Of a stretch of DNA of 64,000 nucleotides, positions 26,831 through 36,603 are shown in pieces. This stretch comes from Rapidithrix thailandica (lineage in GTDB: Bacteria; Bacteroidota; Bacteroidia; Cytophagales; Flammeovirgaceae), in assembly GCF_039710355.1 (NCBI RefSeq), contig NZ_JBDKWZ010000018.1:83594-147593 (forward strand). Reading direction: 5' to 3'. The position numbers and the translations under genes were made by a program. Under the pieces are notes generated by a model. That model was not told the DNA's origin, did no database searches, and was given only the letters and a program-made list of their open reading frames with translations. Each line of letters opens with the position of its first letter. The stretch's first letter is position 1.

Positions 26831-27967
26831 TCACACAACCACTTCTTTTCTTTGCAACTCATAAGTAGTATCCCAGTCTTTCCACACAGGTTCATAGCCT
26901 TGCCTTTGAATCATGCCAGCGATGGCTTCCGGGCTGCGTTCATCCGAAATTTCAAATTGTTCCAACGATTGAGGTTCCACCGCGTAGCCACCCGGATTGG
27001 TTTTTGACCCGGCACTCATGGTAGTGATGCCCAATTTGAGGACATTATCCCGGAATTTTTCCGACTCCCGGGTGGAAAGTGACAATTCGACTTCCTGGTT
27101 TAACAAGCGGTAAGCACAAATCAACTGCACCAATTCCCGGTCAGTCATATTTACTTTTGGCTCATGTCCTCCTAAAAAAGGTCGTAAGCGGGGGAAAGAA
27201 ATGGAATACTTGGTCTGCCAATAGTTTCTTTCCAAATATTCAAGATGCAAAGCATTGAAAAAGCTATCGGTCCGCCAATCTTCCAAACCGATCAACACCC
27301 CAAGGCCCATTTTATGGATGCCGGCTTTTCCCAAACGGTCAGGAGTATCCAAACGGTAGTGGAAGTTTGACTTTTTCCCTTTCGGATGATAATCTTTATA
27401 ATTTTCCTGATGATACGTTTCCTGATACACCAACACCGTATTCAAGCCATAAGGCGTTAAGGCCTCATAATCGGCTTGGTCCAAAGGCTGGACTTCCAGA
27501 GAGATATGAGAAAAATAAGGACGGATAAGTTTGAGTGCCTTTTGAAAATAAGGGACTCCCACCGTATGATTGGCTTCTCCGGTAACGAGTAAAATATGGT
27601 CATACCCCAAGGCTTTTACCGCCTCGGCTTCCCGGATGATTTCGGCATCTGTCAGGGTTCTTCTGCGTACTTTATTGTTAAAACTAAACCCACAATAAGT
27701 ACAAATATTCTGACACTCATTGGACAGATACATCGGGGCATAGAGTTGGATGGTTTTTCCAAATCGTTGGGCGGTTAATTCGTGGCTTTTACGGGCCATT
27801 TGTTCCAAATAGGGTACCGCTGCCGGAGAGATTAACGCTTTAAAATCCTCCAAATCCACGTGGTCTTTTGCCAAAGCCCTTTCCACATCTACAGCCGTTT
27901 TGGCATAAATGCTCTCTTCCACCTGCTCCCACTGATATTGCTCAAAGGTATGTCGAAAAGATTTCAT
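26831..27967 (-). CDS. thiH: 2-iminoacetate synthase
   Basis: A 378-residue radical SAM tyrosine lyase that gives dehydroglycine for the thiazole ring of thiamine. The cluster motif is Cys85-X3-Cys89-X2-Cys92 (CQNICTYCGF). HILLVTGE, EVQPL, FPRLRPFLGG and STRESEKFRDN are typical of ThiH. It is the last gene of the thiamine operon, 96 bp after thiG. Because ThiH is used in place of the oxygen-dependent ThiO, the pathway suits low-oxygen conditions. Confidence 0.97.
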   Translation of the reverse strand: MKSFRHTFEQYQWEQVEESIYAKTAVDVERALAKDHVDLEDFKALISPAAVPYLEQMARKSHELTAQRFGKTIQLYAPMYLSNECQNICTYCGFSFNNKVRRRTLTDAEIIREAEAVKALGYDHILLVTGEANHTVGVPYFQKALKLIRPYFSHISLEVQPLDQADYEALTPYGLNTVLVYQETYHQENYKDYHPKGKKSNFHYRLDTPDRLGKAGIHKMGLGVLIGLEDWRTDSFFNALHLEYLERNYWQTKYSISFPRLRPFLGGHEPKVNMTDRELVQLICAYRLLNQEVELSLSTRESEKFRDNVLKLGITTMSAGSKTNPGGYAVEPQSLEQFEISDERSPEAIAGMIQRQGYEPVWKDWDTTYELQRKEVVV

Positions 27968-28063
27968 TCTTTATATAATTGGGGTTAGAGGTTTGTTAAT
28001 AAGGATTGAAAGTTAAAGGGTGGAAAATCGGAGAGATAATGCAAAAAACACCCTTTGATCCTC

Positions 28064-28834
28064 TTAATCGTCCAAAAAGGCCGTCAAAGGACTACTGGCC
28101 TGCGCATAATTAACAGGTTGAGCCAGTTGGGCTTCAAAAGCCATCCTTCCGGCTTCTACCCCCATTTTAAACGCTTTGGCCATCGCTACCGGTTGAGGAG
28201 AAACTGCAATGGCGGTATTCACCAAGACCGCATCAGCCCCCATTTCCATTGCCTTGGCAGCATCCGAAGGGCTTCCGATACCTGCATCTACCACTACCGG
28301 CACATTGCTTTGTTCAATGATAATCTCCAGGAAGTCAAAGGTTTTCAGTCCTTTATTGCTCCCGATTGGCGCCCCCAAAGGCATCACAGCCGCAGTTCCC
28401 ACTTCTTCCAACCGCTTACACAATACCGGATCGGCATGTACATAAGGCAATACGATAAATCCTAATTTCACCAATTCTTCAGCGGCTTTTAACGTTTCAA
28501 CCGGATCGGGCATCAGGTATTTCGGGTCGGGATGGATTTCCAATTTCAACCAATTTGTTCCCAAGGCCTCCCGGGCCAATTCCGCAGCAAACACCGCTTC
28601 TTTCGCAGTCCGAACCCCCGAAGTATTGGGCAGTAAATTGAACTGGGGATCTTTCAAATGGTTTAAAATATCATCTGTAGTGTCCGCTACATCTACCCTT
28701 TTCAAAGCAACCGTTACCAACTCCGAACCGGAAACTTTCAAAGCCTCTTCCATTAGTTGGTTAGAGCCAAATTTTCCTGTTCCGGTAAATAAACGGGATG
28801 AAAATGATTTATCTGCTATTTTTAATTTTTCCAT
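28064..28834 (-). CDS. thiG: Thiazole synthase
   Basis: A 256-residue TIM-barrel enzyme that assembles thiazole phosphate from DXP, dehydroglycine and ThiS-thiocarboxylate. The Schiff-base lysine is Lys97 in NWLKLEI. LFTGTGKF at the N-terminus, LPNTSG, VLPYV, and the phosphate-binding DAGIGSPSDAA and GADAVLVNTA motifs are present. Normal length. It lies between thiE and thiH in the operon. Confidence 0.97.
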   Translation of the reverse strand: MEKLKIADKSFSSRLFTGTGKFGSNQLMEEALKVSGSELVTVALKRVDVADTTDDILNHLKDPQFNLLPNTSGVRTAKEAVFAAELAREALGTNWLKLEIHPDPKYLMPDPVETLKAAEELVKLGFIVLPYVHADPVLCKRLEEVGTAAVMPLGAPIGSNKGLKTFDFLEIIIEQSNVPVVVDAGIGSPSDAAKAMEMGADAVLVNTAIAVSPQPVAMAKAFKMGVEAGRMAFEAQLAQPVNYAQASSPLTAFLDD

Positions 28835-28893
28835 TCTTCAATCTTGTTTAGAGTGAATTCTGTATTGCAAGTGTCAATACACCTACAATGCTC

Positions 28894-29526
28894 CTACGCT
28901 TCCTCCGACAATTTGTCGAAAAGGCTGTCGACTACTGCTTTCTTGTTTTCTGCATGTGTAATCAAGCCGGAAACCGCAATTCCGAATACGCCACATTGCC
29001 TCAGTTCCGGCACATCCACCAGCCGTACCCCCCCTATCGCCACCACCGGAAGCACAATAGAAGCCTTGTGCATTTGGTCGAGAATATTCCGGTAACCCTT
29101 CAAACCTAATACCGGGCTTAATTTTTTCTTAGTAGTTGTAAAACGCAGAGGCCCTAACCCGATATAATCCACCCCTTCGCCATGCAATCGTTGAATATCG
29201 TCAAAGGTATTAGCCGTTCCGCCAATAATAATTCTTTCTCCTAAGCGCTTCCGGGCCTCGGAAGGTCTCATATCTTCCTTACCCAAGTGTACGCCATACG
29301 CTTTCACATCTTGGGCAACTTCTACATTATCATTAATAATGAGTTGTGCATGATAACCTTCACAAATCTTTTGGGCTTCCCTGGCTACAACTCTATACTG
29401 CTCGAAAGAACAATCCTTCATGCGAAGTTGTATCCAATCACATCCCGCTTGACAAGCTTGTTCGATTGCCTGTAGGTGACTGAGTTGGGGCGTTTCTTGT
29501 GATATGTACTGTAACTTGGAAATCAA
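28894..29526 (-). CDS. thiE: Thiamine phosphate synthase
   Basis: A 210-residue TIM-barrel enzyme that joins the pyrimidine and thiazole halves of thiamine. The ThiE residues are intact: QLRMKD, LIINDNVEVA, GVHLGKEDM, GLGPLRFTTTKK, and a closing AIGGV. It follows a second ThiE-like gene with a 4-bp overlap, and is the copy more likely to carry the enzymatic activity. Confidence 0.92.
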   Translation of the reverse strand: MISKLQYISQETPQLSHLQAIEQACQAGCDWIQLRMKDCSFEQYRVVAREAQKICEGYHAQLIINDNVEVAQDVKAYGVHLGKEDMRPSEARKRLGERIIIGGTANTFDDIQRLHGEGVDYIGLGPLRFTTTKKKLSPVLGLKGYRNILDQMHKASIVLPVVAIGGVRLVDVPELRQCGVFGIAVSGLITHAENKKAVVDSLFDKLSEEA

Positions 29527-30155
29527 GAGTTTACTGCTAAAGAGTTTGCTTTATTTAATAAGCGTAAATAGTTGGTCATTGCTCTGGCCGGCTTCAACCA
29601 TACGGACCCTAACACGGCCACTTCTTCAAAACCATAGTTCCAGGCCTGCTCCAAGGTATGTTCGGAGATTCCTCCCAAGCCCACTACTTTGGGTTTTAAT
29701 TGTCCTTTCCATTCGGCTATATCCCAACTAAAAGCAGGAATATGATGCTGTTTGGAAATACTGGTAAACACCGGACTGACCATTACATGATCAAAAGAAT
29801 TGCTTATTTGCAAAAGGATTTCTTTTTGATGCACGGAAGTACCCACATTATATCCTTCGTTTTTGTATCCGGTGATATACGTTTCCAAGGCATTTTTCGC
29901 TTCCAAGGTCTCCCGTATCCGCTCAGGAAGGTGCAGGCCTCCCAATTGATATTTTTTGACTAATTCAAAATGATTGTGCAGTACGAGCCGATTACGAAAC
30001 TCCGGTTTTATAGCAGAAATAAGAGCCTCCAACTCCTCTACCTCATAACCCGGCTTACGCAAATGCAGGCATTCCAATCCGAGAGCGAATAATTCGTGCA
30101 TGATTTCAATTTCCCGGTCCACAGCTTCCGGATCAGTAATCACCCTTAGTTTCAT
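29523..30155 (-). CDS. ThiE/TenI-like paralogue
   Basis: A 210-residue protein with the ThiE/TenI fold but altered key sites. The LRxK motif is kept only as HLRKPG, the IND motif reads VLHNH, GVHLGxxD has become GLHLPERI, and the phosphate loop reads SPVFTSISKQHH. It is thus nearer to TenI, a thiazole tautomerase, or to an inactive ThiE. It overlaps the following thiE by 4 bp and follows thiC by 108 bp, so it is part of the thiamine operon. Tautomerase activity on thiazole phosphate is the best guess. Confidence 0.75.
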   Translation of the reverse strand: MKLRVITDPEAVDREIEIMHELFALGLECLHLRKPGYEVEELEALISAIKPEFRNRLVLHNHFELVKKYQLGGLHLPERIRETLEAKNALETYITGYKNEGYNVGTSVHQKEILLQISNSFDHVMVSPVFTSISKQHHIPAFSWDIAEWKGQLKPKVVGLGGISEHTLEQAWNYGFEEVAVLGSVWLKPARAMTNYLRLLNKANSLAVNS

Positions 30156-30263
30156 AATATTCTTTTAGAATTTTGATTCAGGAAATATGCAGAAAAATAC
30201 TGGGAATGAGGAAAATACATCACAAGAATATCTTTTCCTCATTCGCCCTTTCTACAAAGCTAA

Positions 30264-32123
30264 TTACAAATATAGCTCACTTCCCTTATCTGCAAATTCT
30301 TTTGCCTTTTCTTCCATACCTTTTTCCAAAGCTTGGTCTTCTTCTTCCAAGCCATTTTCCTTGGCATAATCCCGCACATCCTGGGTAATTTTCATCGAAC
30401 AGAAGTGAGGCCCGCACATAGAGCAGAAATGAGCCACTTTTGCTCCGTCAGCCGGTAAGGTTTCATCGTGGAATTCTTTAGCCGTATCCGGATCAAGTGA
30501 CAGGTTAAACTGATCCTCCCAACGGAACTCAAAACGAGCTTTACTCAAGGCATTGTCCCTGTATTGTGCTCCGGGATGTCCTTTTGCCAAATCGGCCGCA
30601 TGAGCAGCGATCTTATACGTAATCACCCCATCTTTCACATCTTTTTTGTTGGGCAAGCCCAAGTGTTCTTTAGGCGTTACGTAGCAAAGCATGGCGGTAC
30701 CAAACCAACCGATCATGGCCGCTCCGATTCCGGAAGTAATATGGTCATAGCCCGGTGCTATATCGGTCGTCAAGGGCCCTAACGTATAGAAAGGCGCCTC
30801 TCCACAAGCTTCCAATTGCTTGTCCATGTTTTCTTTGATCATATGCATCGGCACGTGCCCGGGTCCTTCGATCATGGTTTGTACATCGTGCTTCCAAGCA
30901 ATTTTGGTCAGTTCACCCAAGGTTTCCAATTCCGCAAACTGCGCTTTGTCATTTGCATCGGCCAAACTACCCGGACGCAATCCATCCCCTAATGAAAAAG
31001 ACACATCATACGCCTTCATGATTTCGCAAATTTCTTCGAAATGCGTGTACAAGAAGCTTTCTTTGTGATGGGCCAAACACCACTTCGCCATGATGGAGCC
31101 ACCACGGGATACAATACCGGTTACCCGTTTGGCGGTCATCGGGATATATCTCAACAATACGCCCGCATGGATGGTAAAGTAATCCACTCCTTGCTCGGCT
31201 TGTTCAATCAAGGTATCTCTGTAAATCTCCCAAGTCAACTCTTCGGCTTTTCCATTTACTTTTTCCAAAGCCTGGTAAATCGGCACTGTTCCGATCGGCA
31301 CCGGAGAGTTGCGGATGATCCACTCGCGGGTTTCGTGAATGTTTTTACCCGTAGAAAGGTCCATTACGTTATCTGCTCCCCAACGGCATGCCCACACCGC
31401 TTTTTCCACCTCTTCTTCGATACTGGAAGTCACTGCACTGTTACCGATATTGGCATTGATTTTCACCAAAAAGTTGCGTCCGATAATCATCGGTTCAATC
31501 TCCGGGTGGTTGATATTAGACGGAATGATAGCACGCCCTGCAGCCACCTCGGCCCGTACAAATTCCGGAGTGATCACCCCTTTAGGCGTATTGGCTCCGA
31601 AGTTCTGTCCCGGGTGTTGGATCCCCAAGTCTTTAATTTCTTCGATTCGCTGGCTTTCGCGAATAGCAATATATTCCATTTCCGGAGTAATGATTCCCTG
31701 TTTTGCATAATGCATTTGGGTTACATTTTTTCCGGGCTTTGCTTTCAAAGGTTTCTGAATATGCCCGAACCGGAGTTGATCCAGTTCTTTGTTATTCAAG
31801 CGCTCGTTACAATACTCCGAGCTGAACCGGTCTAGCCTTTCTACATCTCCCCGCTCCAAAATCCACTTTTCACGCACCCGCTCAATTCCTTTTTTTACAT
31901 CAATCTCAATGTTGGGATCGGTGTACGGACCACTGGTATCATATACGGTCACCGGAGGATTTTTTTCCAACTTTCCAGTCAAGTGTTGTTTGGTATCCGA
32001 TAAGGCAATTTCCCGCATCGGTACCTTGATGTCGTGGATTTTTCCTTTTACATAGATTTTTTTAGACGCTGGCAAAGGTTCCCTGGAAATGACTTCCTGA
32101 TTAGGGATTTTGTCTTTTTTCAT
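30264..32123 (-). CDS. thiC: Phosphomethylpyrimidine synthase
   Basis: A 619-residue radical SAM enzyme that turns aminoimidazole ribotide into the hydroxymethylpyrimidine phosphate of thiamine. The C-terminal cluster motif CSMCGPHFCSMK (Cys-X2-Cys-X4-Cys) is intact, and NFGANTPKG, TVPIYQALEK, IEGPGHVPMH and TLGPLTTDIAPGYDHITSGIG are family signatures. Length fits the ThiC form with the N-terminal extension. It is the second gene of the operon after thiS. Confidence 0.98.
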   Translation of the reverse strand: MKKDKIPNQEVISREPLPASKKIYVKGKIHDIKVPMREIALSDTKQHLTGKLEKNPPVTVYDTSGPYTDPNIEIDVKKGIERVREKWILERGDVERLDRFSSEYCNERLNNKELDQLRFGHIQKPLKAKPGKNVTQMHYAKQGIITPEMEYIAIRESQRIEEIKDLGIQHPGQNFGANTPKGVITPEFVRAEVAAGRAIIPSNINHPEIEPMIIGRNFLVKINANIGNSAVTSSIEEEVEKAVWACRWGADNVMDLSTGKNIHETREWIIRNSPVPIGTVPIYQALEKVNGKAEELTWEIYRDTLIEQAEQGVDYFTIHAGVLLRYIPMTAKRVTGIVSRGGSIMAKWCLAHHKESFLYTHFEEICEIMKAYDVSFSLGDGLRPGSLADANDKAQFAELETLGELTKIAWKHDVQTMIEGPGHVPMHMIKENMDKQLEACGEAPFYTLGPLTTDIAPGYDHITSGIGAAMIGWFGTAMLCYVTPKEHLGLPNKKDVKDGVITYKIAAHAADLAKGHPGAQYRDNALSKARFEFRWEDQFNLSLDPDTAKEFHDETLPADGAKVAHFCSMCGPHFCSMKITQDVRDYAKENGLEEEDQALEKGMEEKAKEFADKGSELYL

Positions 32124-32249
32124 GTCTGATTTTTTTTGTGGATAAAGAATATTATTTTGTTAAGCGGGAATGGCCGGTATTCTAGCCAATTATCTACTTC
32201 CAGCCACTCTTTTCAATCCTTTGAAAGGGGGGGATATTGACGAAATGTA

Positions 32250-32453
32250 TCAACCTCCTTGAGTGGCGGTAATTACGGTGATTTGATCTTGATTTTGCAA
32301 GGTGAATGAAGGCCACTGCGGTTTGCTCACCACCTTCTGGTTGACAGCCACCGCAATCCCATTTTTCCCTTTTAAGCCCAGTTCTGTGAGCACTTGCTCT
32401 AGAGAAAGGGAAGTTTCATACCGGTACGGTTTATTGTTGACAAATACCTCCAT
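32250..32453 (-). CDS. thiS: ThiS sulfur-carrier protein
   Basis: A 67-residue ubiquitin-like sulfur carrier ending in the required Gly-Gly (TATQGG), which is thiocarboxylated before donating sulfur to thiazole. I choose the start at MEVFVNNKP because ThiS proteins begin with this beta strand. The frame is open 29 codons further upstream, but that stretch has no ThiS character and lies just after the riboswitch. It is the first gene of the operon. No thiF gene, whose product normally adenylates ThiS, is in the cluster. Confidence 0.92.
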   Translation of the reverse strand: MEVFVNNKPYRYETSLSLEQVLTELGLKGKNGIAVAVNQKVVSKPQWPSFTLQNQDQITVITATQGG

Positions 32454-32591
32454 AAAAACACAATGTATAAAAGTAAACACTTGGTTTTGCCTTGTGCCAG
32501 AGAACTGTGGTATTGAAAATACACACTCACAGGCATACAATAAACTTCAGGGGGGAGTATAATTCATTCACAATCAGGAAGGAATTCTCAA

Positions 32592-32676
32592 CTTTTCCCT
32601 TCGTCAGTACTAACTGCATCAGGTTATGAGGGTATAATCTCAGTTCCTGCCAAAGCCGGAACACCCCTAAAGCTTA
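32592..32676 (-). ncRNA. TPP riboswitch (THI element)
   Basis: On the minus strand the sequence has the conserved order of the thiamine pyrophosphate aptamer: AGGGGTGTTCC, then CTGAGATTATACCCT, AACCTGATGCAGTTAGTACTG, then CGAAGGGAA. It ends about 140 bp before thiS, so it controls the whole thiS-thiC-tenI-thiE-thiG-thiH operon. When TPP is plentiful it should switch expression off. The segment down to thiS would hold the expression platform. Confidence 0.95.
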
Positions 32677-32682
32677 TTCACA

Positions 32683-32713
32683 CAAAGGTAGCAATAAATT
32701 CATATCTGGCAAG
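32683..32713 (-). promoter_or_regulatory. Promoter of the thiamine operon
   Basis: On the minus strand CTTG (32710-32713), then 19 bp, then TACCTTTG (32683-32690) matches the Bacteroidota pattern TTTG-N19-TAnnTTTG with one mismatch in the -33 box. Transcription would start at about 32676, the first base of the riboswitch. The agreement of both elements makes this the best promoter in the window. Confidence 0.65.
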
Positions 32714-32799
32714 AGTTGCTACCGGAAGAACGAAAAGTGTATTACCAGGTTGGTTTTAAACAGGCTATCGCGGCAAATTTTATTAAAAAAAGAGGAGGT

Positions 32800-34296
32800 T
32801 TAGAAACGCATGGTACCTTCGTTATCCACCTCTTGGACGATAGCCTTGATCCGATCCACTTTTCTCTTTTTATCCAATATAACCGGAGCCATGGCCCTGA
32901 CTTCACAATCCGAAATGGCACAACGTTCGCATGTCGTATTCACTTCTCGGGTTTCCAGGGCCGGATCCTGGAGAAAACCGACCAGTTTTTTGAGCCTTGG
33001 GTTGACTCTCAATCCAAGCGTGACACTCACCCCTTCTTCCGAAGTTTCATGGCTCTGTTTGGCGACTGATATACATAAGTATTCGTTATTGCTTTCCCAA
33101 TAGTCAGAAATCTGCAAATCAGCCAATAGCTCGTTGTGACTTTTATTTCTCAATTTTTCAAGAATGTTAATCGCTACCCATCTTCTACAATAGTGCTCAT
33201 GAGTATAATTGGCATAAGGGCTATGCAAACGGGACAAGTGCAATTCTTTGGTCATTTTAAAGCCTTTGTGGCCACCATTTCCTTGCAGACGCAAAAAGAA
33301 AAGATCATCAATCCCAAAATGCTTGGGTAAGATATTGGTCAAGCGTTGCATGAGCATTTCCGGAGTGACATCGTACTTTTCAAGAAAATGCAAAAAATGA
33401 GCGGCCTCCCAGTGAGGTTGCCCTAAAAACTCCTGAACATCCCGGACCAACTCCATTTCTCCCATCAACAATGCAATAGAAAAATAAGAGGCTTTGAAGT
33501 TATTCAACAATTGCTCGAAAGAATCCACTTCTACAATGCGTGTAATATAAGGTCTTTCCGTCAATCCCAAATACTGAAAAGCCAGTTCACGGCCCAAAAG
33601 AAATTTTTCTTGTGCTGCACTTAGGTTTTGGTTCAGGTACAACACTTTTTTTGCCTCGGAATAATAAGAGCGGCAATCTTTCAACTCTTCGTATTGAACC
33701 AATTGTTGACGGTCCACTTGGATACCATAACTACTTATCAGAATTCGGATCAACGTATTGGTGGAATACGGACCTTCAGTACTCAAATCTTTTTCTTGCT
33801 TAAAGGCTTGCACCGCCTGCTCCAGATCTTCAAAATAATTATCATACATTTCCTGATAAGAGCGCAATGCCGCTTGGTAAAAATGCTCACTGCGCATTTG
33901 GTAATTGCGGGTGATTTTGAAAATCGTACTCAGAAAGGCATTCACTTTATCCGGTGTATTGGTAAACAGCTCAAACAATTTGTAGTTGCTGATCCCAAAC
34001 ATCTCCAGAGGAAAAATCTTGAAAAACTCCGAGTTGAGTAATTCGATAATGGGCTGTAATTTCTTTGATGCCGTGGTCGATACCAAGTAATCATAAGTAA
34101 CATTTAAGGCTTTTGCCAGGGCATTGATTTTATCTACTTTGGGATATTTTTTGGCTTTCTCTATATCGTGCAAATAAGAAGTAGAAAGCCCGGTCATATC
34201 CGACAACTCCTGATAGGAAAGCTTTTTTTGCAAGCGAAGCAATTTGAGCTTAAAGGCAAAAATTAATTTTATTGTTAAGGCATCATCCGTATTCAT
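32800..34296 (-). CDS. XRE-family regulator of the RamB/ScfR type
   Basis: A 498-residue regulator. Residues about 11-66 form an XRE helix-turn-helix (YQELSDMTGLSTSYLHDIEKAKKYP). The centre (about residues 150-260) is an ImmA/IrrE-like region whose HExxH is replaced by GRELAFQY, so it should not bind zinc as a protease. The C-terminus is a DUF2083-like domain with a cysteine cluster CERCAISDC. The arrangement matches RamB of actinobacteria and short-chain fatty-acid regulators, which control acetate and propionate metabolism. It is divergent from aceB-aceA across 543 bp, which supports control of the glyoxylate shunt. A weak -7-like TATCTTTG is at 34534-34541 on its strand. Confidence 0.85.
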   Translation of the reverse strand: MNTDDALTIKLIFAFKLKLLRLQKKLSYQELSDMTGLSTSYLHDIEKAKKYPKVDKINALAKALNVTYDYLVSTTASKKLQPIIELLNSEFFKIFPLEMFGISNYKLFELFTNTPDKVNAFLSTIFKITRNYQMRSEHFYQAALRSYQEMYDNYFEDLEQAVQAFKQEKDLSTEGPYSTNTLIRILISSYGIQVDRQQLVQYEELKDCRSYYSEAKKVLYLNQNLSAAQEKFLLGRELAFQYLGLTERPYITRIVEVDSFEQLLNNFKASYFSIALLMGEMELVRDVQEFLGQPHWEAAHFLHFLEKYDVTPEMLMQRLTNILPKHFGIDDLFFLRLQGNGGHKGFKMTKELHLSRLHSPYANYTHEHYCRRWVAINILEKLRNKSHNELLADLQISDYWESNNEYLCISVAKQSHETSEEGVSVTLGLRVNPRLKKLVGFLQDPALETREVNTTCERCAISDCEVRAMAPVILDKKRKVDRIKAIVQEVDNEGTMRF

Positions 34297-34839
34297 ACTG
34301 ATAAGAAATGTACTTTAAAACTCCGTCTTTTTCCCGGAATGAAATATTGAGTAAACTTCCCTCCTATTTTTTCTCAATGAGAAAAGCATAACAACCTTGC
34401 CTCTGCCGGGCCATTCCACTTTTAACCCACTTCCTTTCAAAAAATCCAAGGTTCTTTCTGGTAGCTATGATTGATACAAAACGACTCATTCCGAAAGCTT
34501 TATCAATATTAATCATTTAGAAATGGGAATAAACAAAGATAAAGAAAAAAGTGTAAAAAAAATTTTTAGCGGAATTTCCTCTAATAGAATATTTTTCTTA
34601 TATTGTGAAAAATTATCTTACTCTTCAGCTCTACTAAGAAAGGCTAAAGCCAATTAGTCCAACCAGCAGCAAGACACCTCTGTTTGATATAATGCCAGAG
34701 GTTTACAACATTTCCTGAATTAACTACATTAACTCGACCTTTCAACCCAACAACAGCTAACCGAAAATACCCTGCTATAGGATAATTCATACAAGAAAAT
34801 CACTATCCGCTTTTTACCTAAATAAATTGAATTTGTTTT
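34297..34839. other. 543-bp divergent control region between the RamB-like gene and aceB
   Basis: AT-rich. A small inverted repeat CCTCTG...CAGAGG spans 34677-34701, about 140 bp before aceB, and could be an operator. A 44-codon open frame at 34523-34657 on the plus strand is Lys- and Ser-rich and resembles no protein I know. It is probably chance. No clear TAnnTTTG box was found for aceB, which would be consistent with activator-dependent transcription. Confidence 0.4.
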
Positions 34840-36453
34840 ATGGAACCCACGGAAACACTTTGCTATCCCACCCTTGAAGAACTCGAGGTAAAAGGAAAGT
34901 ACACCGAAGCATTTGCTGAAATCTTAACCAAAGAGGCTTTGCAATTTTTAATAGCCTTACACCAAGAATTCAACAACAAACGGAAAAACCTGTTATTAAA
35001 ACGCCAAGCCAGACAAGAAGCCATAGACCAAGGAACCCTGCCTGACTTTCTACCGGAAACACAAGCCATCCGGGAAGCAGACTGGAAAGTAGCCCCTCTT
35101 CCGGCCGACCTATTAGACCGCCGCGTGGAAATCACCGGGCCGGTAGAGCGGAAAATGGTGATCAATGCCCTAAACTCCGGTGCCAAGGTATTTATGGCCG
35201 ACTTTGAAGATAGTAATACCCCTACCTGGGACAATACCATAAACGGGCAACTGAATTTGCGCGATGCCAACTTGCGCACCATTACTTTTACCCAACCCGG
35301 CAATGGAAAATCTTACCAGCTAAACCCGAAGACAGCCACCTTAATGGTGCGCCCCAGAGGCTGGCACTTGGAAGAAAAACACCTTTGCTACAAAGGAGAA
35401 CCCATGAGTGCCAGCCTAGTAGACTTCGGCTTATACCTGTTTCATAATACCCGGATCTTATTCGACAGAGGAAGTGGCCCGTACTTTTATTTACCCAAAT
35501 TAGAAAGCCACTTGGAAGCCCGTTTGTGGAACGAAGTGTTTGTCTTTTCACAAAATTACCTGAGCATTCCTCAAAAATCAATCAAAGCCACGGTATTGAT
35601 TGAAACCCTATTGGCAACATTTGAACTGCATGAAATTCTTTATGAATTGCGCGACCATTCAGCCGGACTAAACTGCGGACGATGGGATTATATTTTCTCT
35701 TATATCAAAAAATTCCGCAAGCTTCCTGGCCGCATCTTGCCCGACCGCTCTAAAGTAACTATGACAGTTCCGTTTATGAGTGCTTATTCACAACTAGTCA
35801 TACAAACTTGCCACCGCAGAGGGGTGCATGCTATCGGAGGCATGGCAGCATTCATTCCGATTAAAAACGACCCTGAAGCCAATGCCCAGGCCTTGGACAA
35901 AGTAAGGAAAGACAAATTACTGGAAGCCAAAAACGGTCATGACGGCACCTGGGTAGCCCATCCCGGCCTAGTAAAAATTGCCATGGATGTATTTGATAAA
36001 TACATGCCCGAGAAGAACCAAATACAGAACTTGCGGGAAGATTTCCATACTTCGGCTTCTCAATTAATTGAAGTTCCGGAAGGAACCGTATCCGAACAAG
36101 GTATACGCATGAATATCAATGTGGGGATTCTGTATATCGAAAGTTGGCTGAGAGGCACCGGAGCTGCCGCCATTTACAACCTGATGGAAGATGCCGCCAC
36201 TGCCGAAATATCACGCACACAGGTTTGGCAATGGCTGCACGCACAAATCCAACTGGAAGACGGGCGGACTTTCACCCAAGAACTATACGAAACCTTGCTT
36301 AATGAAGAGGTGGAAAGCATTCAAACCATGCTAGGAGAAGAAAACTATGAGCAAGGGAGGTTTCCGGAAGCCATCCAACTGTTTGACCGATTAGTCAAAG
36401 ATCAAGCGTTGCGGGAGTTTTTAACCTTACCCGCTTACAAACTCATTGATTAA
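34840..36453 (+). CDS. aceB: Malate synthase A
   Basis: A 537-residue malate synthase of the AceB type, which condenses glyoxylate with acetyl-CoA to malate. VFMADFEDSNTPTWDN, the LMVRPRGWH glyoxylate-binding segment, YFYLPKLESH, GRWDYIFSYIKK and the C-terminal RGTGAAAIYNLMEDAATAEISR with its catalytic acid are all present. Length fits form A (about 530) and not form G (about 720). It starts the aceB-aceA pair, with 150 bp between the two genes, and is probably controlled by the divergent RamB-like regulator. Its presence allows growth on acetate or fatty acids. Confidence 0.97.
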   Translation: MEPTETLCYPTLEELEVKGKYTEAFAEILTKEALQFLIALHQEFNNKRKNLLLKRQARQEAIDQGTLPDFLPETQAIREADWKVAPLPADLLDRRVEITGPVERKMVINALNSGAKVFMADFEDSNTPTWDNTINGQLNLRDANLRTITFTQPGNGKSYQLNPKTATLMVRPRGWHLEEKHLCYKGEPMSASLVDFGLYLFHNTRILFDRGSGPYFYLPKLESHLEARLWNEVFVFSQNYLSIPQKSIKATVLIETLLATFELHEILYELRDHSAGLNCGRWDYIFSYIKKFRKLPGRILPDRSKVTMTVPFMSAYSQLVIQTCHRRGVHAIGGMAAFIPIKNDPEANAQALDKVRKDKLLEAKNGHDGTWVAHPGLVKIAMDVFDKYMPEKNQIQNLREDFHTSASQLIEVPEGTVSEQGIRMNINVGILYIESWLRGTGAAAIYNLMEDAATAEISRTQVWQWLHAQIQLEDGRTFTQELYETLLNEEVESIQTMLGEENYEQGRFPEAIQLFDRLVKDQALREFLTLPAYKLID

Positions 36454-36603
36454 TTACGAATAGCTACTGCACATAACTATTATTTTAAGTTTCACAGGGG
36501 CACACAAAGTTTACCCCACATAAAAAACTCTCCCATCATTAAATTAACAAGGGGAGAGCACTCAATAAATTGATTTGTTTCACATCCAAACTTACTAAAA
36601 AAA

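Noticed and set aside
32454..32540. N-terminal extension of ThiS by 29 residues
   Set aside because: ThiS proteins are about 66 residues; the extension lies in the leader between the riboswitch and the gene.
34523..34657. 44-codon frame between the RamB-like gene and aceB
   Set aside because: AT-rich, Lys/Ser-rich composition expected by chance, no recognisable motif.
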